Positions 7,056-9,092 of a stretch of DNA of 9,092 nucleotides are shown piece by piece. The stretch covers positions 1 through 9,092 of the forward strand of contig JAKJAB010000013.1 in assembly GCA_022707725.1 (NCBI GenBank). Direction: 5' to 3'. The position numbers were made by a program, and so were the translations under genes. The notes below the pieces were generated by a model. It saw only the letters and a list, made by a program, of their open reading frames with translations, ran no database searches and was not told the DNA's origin. The stretch comes from Chloroflexota bacterium. GTDB lineage: Bacteria > Chloroflexota > Anaerolineae > B4-G1 > SLSP01. Numbering within the stretch: position 1 is the first letter of the stretch; every line of letters begins with the position of its first letter.

Positions 7056-7125
7056 GTGGCGCACTCAGTGAGTGGCGCACTCAGTGCGTGACGCACTCAG
7101 TGCGTGACGCACTCAGTGCGTGGCG
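7046..7125. repeat. Five tandem 16-bp palindromic repeats between convergent genes, probable bidirectional terminator
   Basis: Five head-to-tail 16-bp units occupy 7046-7061, 7062-7077, 7078-7093, 7094-7109 and 7110-7125. Units 1-2 read CACTCAGTGAGTGGCG, units 3-4 CACTCAGTGCGTGACG and unit 5 CACTCAGTGCGTGGCG. Each centre is palindromic: CACTCA/TGAGTG arms around one base in units 1 and 2 (7046-7058, 7062-7074), CGCACT/AGTGCG at 7076-7088, and perfect 7-bp arms ACGCACT/AGTGCGT at 7091-7105 and 7107-7121. The ABC gene stop (7053-7055) is in unit 1 and the SPFH gene stop (7113-7115) in unit 5, so the 57-bp gap is all repeat. Stacked hairpins at convergent 3' ends suggest transcription termination or mRNA end protection. 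There is no U-tract, so classical intrinsic termination is uncertain. Confidence 0.9.
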
Positions 7126-8747
7126 CTTAAATCCTTCTTGATATTTTCCAGTTTGACCAGATTATCTTCTGGGATGAAGACTTTCTGCGCTGCCGCGATG
7201 TCTTCGACCATGTCGATGAAGCTCAGCAGTACGTAATCGATGGGGACGTTCTTGCGCCGTTTGGTCATCGCATTGAGCGTCTTGACGGCGCCGTTGAGCA
7301 TCTCCTGACGCACCTGGCTGCGCGCCCGCTCAACCAGTTTGATTTCTTGCAGGCGTTCGTCGGCCTCGATCTTCGCCACTTCGAGATCGCGCTGCATCTT
7401 CCACGTTTTAGCCCATTCATCGAGCACTTGCCCCTGGAAGGTAGCGTCTTGCAGCACGACTTCCATGATCTCGATGCCGAGATTCTGCGCCGCGCCGGCT
7501 TTGAGGATCTCGAAGAGGTCCTGCCGGATGCGCTGGCGGACATGCACGTCGAGCAGTTCGTCGAGGTTGTAGCGCGCCAGAATCCGATTGCGCATCACCC
7601 CTTCGGTATCGCCGATGATCAGCCGTTTGGACCAATCCATCAGACGATCCGGCTCGGTGCGCCAGGCGTCGCGGATCCACTTGCACGTCGCGGCGCTCAA
7701 AATATCGGCGTCGGTCGGGCCGACCTGGAACTTGACGGCGACTTCGTAGGTGATGGGGATGCCGTCGCGGGTCACCGCGCTGACCTTGAACGGCCACCAT
7801 TGCGGGCGCAGGTCGATGATGTCCCAAATTTTCTCGAAGGGTTCCAGCGTTGGGAATCCCGGCCCCCGGATCACGCGGGTGAGCGCGCCGCCAGATTCGA
7901 GCACGATGGCGCTATCTTGCCGCAGGACGATTCCCGCCGGGCCGCCGCGCTTTTTGACGCTGTCAACACCCATCACGATCTTGCCGCCGCCGACGATCAA
8001 ATAGGGTGAGAAGCCAGGCCGTCCGAAGAAGCGGTGTTTGAGGAACTGCCAGCCCCCGCCCTCCAGGCCGAAAAAGGCGTTGACCAGGTTGGTGCAGAGC
8101 AGCAGCGCCGTCACGATGACGACGATGCCGGGTACCATTCCCCCGGCGACGTTGAGCATAAGCTGGCGGACGTCGACCTCCATATCTGGCGTCAGGAACG
8201 AGGGCCGGATGTTGTGCAGCGTTGCCACCGTGCTGAACGTGCCGTCGGGGTGGGCCACTTTCGTCACCTGTACGGTGAAGGTGCAGTGCGCCGATTGCGG
8301 GATGGAGACTTCCCGATTGAAGAACTTCAGCCTGTCGTTGTTGGCGTAGGTGATGGTCACCGCATGGACGCCGGCGGTGGTCGTCTCGAGGACGTAGAAC
8401 CTGGCCGTGAGGGGACGACCTACTGCGGCTGCCGGTGTGATGTCCAGAAGCGTCACGCTCGTCACTGCTTCGTTTTCCGCCGGCGCGCTGAGAACCTCGG
8501 CGAGGGTGCTAGGCTGGATCGGATGGCCGGTGACGAGAGCGTCGACAATCACGCCATCTGGATCGATGGCGCCGGTCAGATTGTTCGCATCGAGACCGGT
8601 GGGGCAGATGGGGATGATGCGCTGGTTATAGTGCAGCGCGTAAATGGAGACCGCGGCCAGGCTGGCACCGAACAGGAGCAGCCCTATGCCCAAAACGGCG
8701 ATGAGGATGCGAACATTATAGCGTAAGTATTTTCCCAAGTTGAACAT
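7113..8747 (-). CDS. SPFH (band 7)-like membrane protein with large extracytoplasmic domain
   Basis: The 544-residue protein starts at ATG 8747, 8 nt after GAGG (8756-8759); an in-frame ATG at 8816 would overlap the upstream gene and adds no recognisable sequence. Membrane segments lie at about 12-38 and 203-228. Between them is a domain of roughly 165 residues, predicted outside the cytoplasm, with beta-rich stretches such as RPLTARFYVLE (111-121) and HAVTITYAN (128-136) and two cysteines (48, 155) that could form a disulfide. After the second segment come a Gly-rich linker and a region (about 254-435) that reads like an SPFH/PHB core: GPAGIVLRQDSAIVLESGG, RGPGFPTLEPFEKI, a strand with TRDGIPITYEVAVKFQV (326-342), and NLGIEIMEVVLQD (422-434). 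A charged helix (about 440-500) is probably coiled coil. SPFH proteins (stomatin, flotillin, HflK/C, prohibitin) form ring-like membrane scaffolds; the partner and role here are unknown. Confidence 0.85.
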   Translation of the reverse strand: MFNLGKYLRYNVRILIAVLGIGLLLFGASLAAVSIYALHYNQRIIPICPTGLDANNLTGAIDPDGVIVDALVTGHPIQPSTLAEVLSAPAENEAVTSVTLLDITPAAAVGRPLTARFYVLETTTAGVHAVTITYANNDRLKFFNREVSIPQSAHCTFTVQVTKVAHPDGTFSTVATLHNIRPSFLTPDMEVDVRQLMLNVAGGMVPGIVVIVTALLLCTNLVNAFFGLEGGGWQFLKHRFFGRPGFSPYLIVGGGKIVMGVDSVKKRGGPAGIVLRQDSAIVLESGGALTRVIRGPGFPTLEPFEKIWDIIDLRPQWWPFKVSAVTRDGIPITYEVAVKFQVGPTDADILSAATCKWIRDAWRTEPDRLMDWSKRLIIGDTEGVMRNRILARYNLDELLDVHVRQRIRQDLFEILKAGAAQNLGIEIMEVVLQDATFQGQVLDEWAKTWKMQRDLEVAKIEADERLQEIKLVERARSQVRQEMLNGAVKTLNAMTKRRKNVPIDYVLLSFIDMVEDIAAAQKVFIPEDNLVKLENIKKDLSATH

Positions 8748-8755
8748 CGTCGTTA

Positions 8756-8759
8756 CCTC
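8756..8759 (-). promoter_or_regulatory. Ribosome binding site of the SPFH gene
   Basis: GAGG on the minus strand lies in the 19-bp gap after the stop of the upstream gene and 8 nt before ATG 8747. It supports this start over ATG 8816, which would lie inside the upstream coding sequence. The short gap implies that the two genes form one transcript. Confidence 0.7.
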
Positions 8760-8766
8760 GCCGTGG

Positions 8767-9092
8767 CTAATGCCCGAATGTCCTGAGGATGGTGAGCAGA
8801 TGCGGCGACAAAACATTGGCGTCGCCGCCCTTTTGCGAAGCTTCTGGGGGCGGTTGGATACCCATCGCCTCGAACAGTTTCACCGCCAGGACCTGTTTGT
8901 CGACCTTGCCCTCGGCCTCTTGCAGGATTTGCGCCATGCGGGAGAGCATTTCCAGCCGCACTTCACCCAACACTTCCTGCTCGCGCAGCGCAATGCGCGC
9001 CTTGGCTTCCGCAATGGCGATCTCGATGTCGCGGTCGCGTTCGACGCTCCAATTCTTGATGCGTTGGTCGGTGATGGTGGCGGGTACTTTAA
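8767..9092 (-). CDS. C-terminal part of a second SPFH-like protein (partial, N-terminus beyond right edge)
   Basis: The frame is open from the right edge (first full codon ends at 9088) to a TAG at 8767-8769, giving 107 residues. The GTG at 8973 is an internal codon, not a start. The first 60 or so residues form a charged, heptad-like helix, with WSVERDRDIEIAIAEAKARI and REQEVLGEVRLEMLSRMAQIL, followed by a short proline-rich turn (GIQPPPEAS) and the tail LSPHLLTILRTFGH. The helix resembles the coiled-coil tail of the SPFH protein just downstream: WSVERDRDIEIA against WKMQRDLEVAKI, and VRLEML against VRQEML. This is why a second SPFH family member is proposed, although the diagnostic core is outside the window. 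It precedes the other SPFH gene by 19 bp, so the operon promoter must lie to the right. Confidence 0.75.
   Translation of the reverse strand, partial: KVPATITDQRIKNWSVERDRDIEIAIAEAKARIALREQEVLGEVRLEMLSRMAQILQEAEGKVDKQVLAVKLFEAMGIQPPPEASQKGGDANVLSPHLLTILRTFGH

Noticed and set aside
6069..7064. A 331-codon minus-strand frame opposite the ABC ATPase
   Set aside because: It mirrors the ATPase coding sequence, has no recognisable motif and no convincing ribosome binding site.
7046..7125. CRISPR array
   Set aside because: The 16-bp units abut directly with no spacers, and no cas genes are present.
7347..8726. Two plus-strand frames (7347-8009 and 8034-8726) opposite the SPFH gene
   Set aside because: Both are antisense shadows with His/Asp/Arg-rich composition and no domains; the minus strand carries a coherent membrane protein with a good ribosome binding site.

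Overview
The window is 9,092 bp of GC-rich bacterial chromosome. The clearest taxonomic hint is the secreted protein at the left edge: tandem PPC-like beta domains joined by proline/threonine 'TPT' linkers, a style common in filamentous Chloroflexota (Anaerolineae and relatives). That assignment is an inference from style; no rRNA or marker gene is present. There are seven real genes, two of them cut by the window edges. Nothing here looks like a phage, transposon, integron or CRISPR array.

Left part (1-3582), minus strand: a UvrD/PcrA-type DNA helicase (742 aa) is followed downstream by a secreted multi-domain PPC-like protein, which starts at 1207 and runs off the left edge. The 146 bp between them hold an array of 7-bp repeats (TCAGCNN) that flips to the opposite strand halfway, so it can form several alternative hairpins.

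Middle (3583-7055): a 147-bp divergent control region separates the helicase from a plus-strand, three-gene operon. Two back-to-back sigma70-like promoters can be read in it. The leftward one sits so close to the helicase ATG that its mRNA should be almost leaderless. The operon encodes a small multi-pass membrane protein of unknown function (TTG start, AT-richer than its neighbours), a classical short-chain dehydrogenase/reductase whose start overlaps the previous gene by 23 bp, and, 13 bp further on, a fused ABC exporter half-transporter (membrane domain plus ATPase) with an unusual segment of about 40 residues inserted in the ATPase. The tight packing suggests co-expression, perhaps for making or modifying a lipid or other hydrophobic compound and exporting it. 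The substrate cannot be read from sequence.

Right part (7046-9092): the ABC gene converges on a minus-strand operon of two SPFH-like genes. The 57 bp between the two stop codons are entirely filled by five tandem copies of a 16-bp, imperfectly palindromic unit, and both stop codons lie inside repeat units. The first complete SPFH-like protein has two membrane segments enclosing a roughly 165-residue extracytoplasmic domain, which is not the usual stomatin/flotillin layout. Directly upstream of it lies the 3' end of a second gene whose coiled-coil tail resembles that of the first, so the pair looks like tandem paralogues.

The most unusual items are the repeat array that supplies both stop codons, the SPFH pair with its large external domain, the insertion-bearing ABC ATPase in an operon with an unknown membrane protein, and the strand-switching heptad array.
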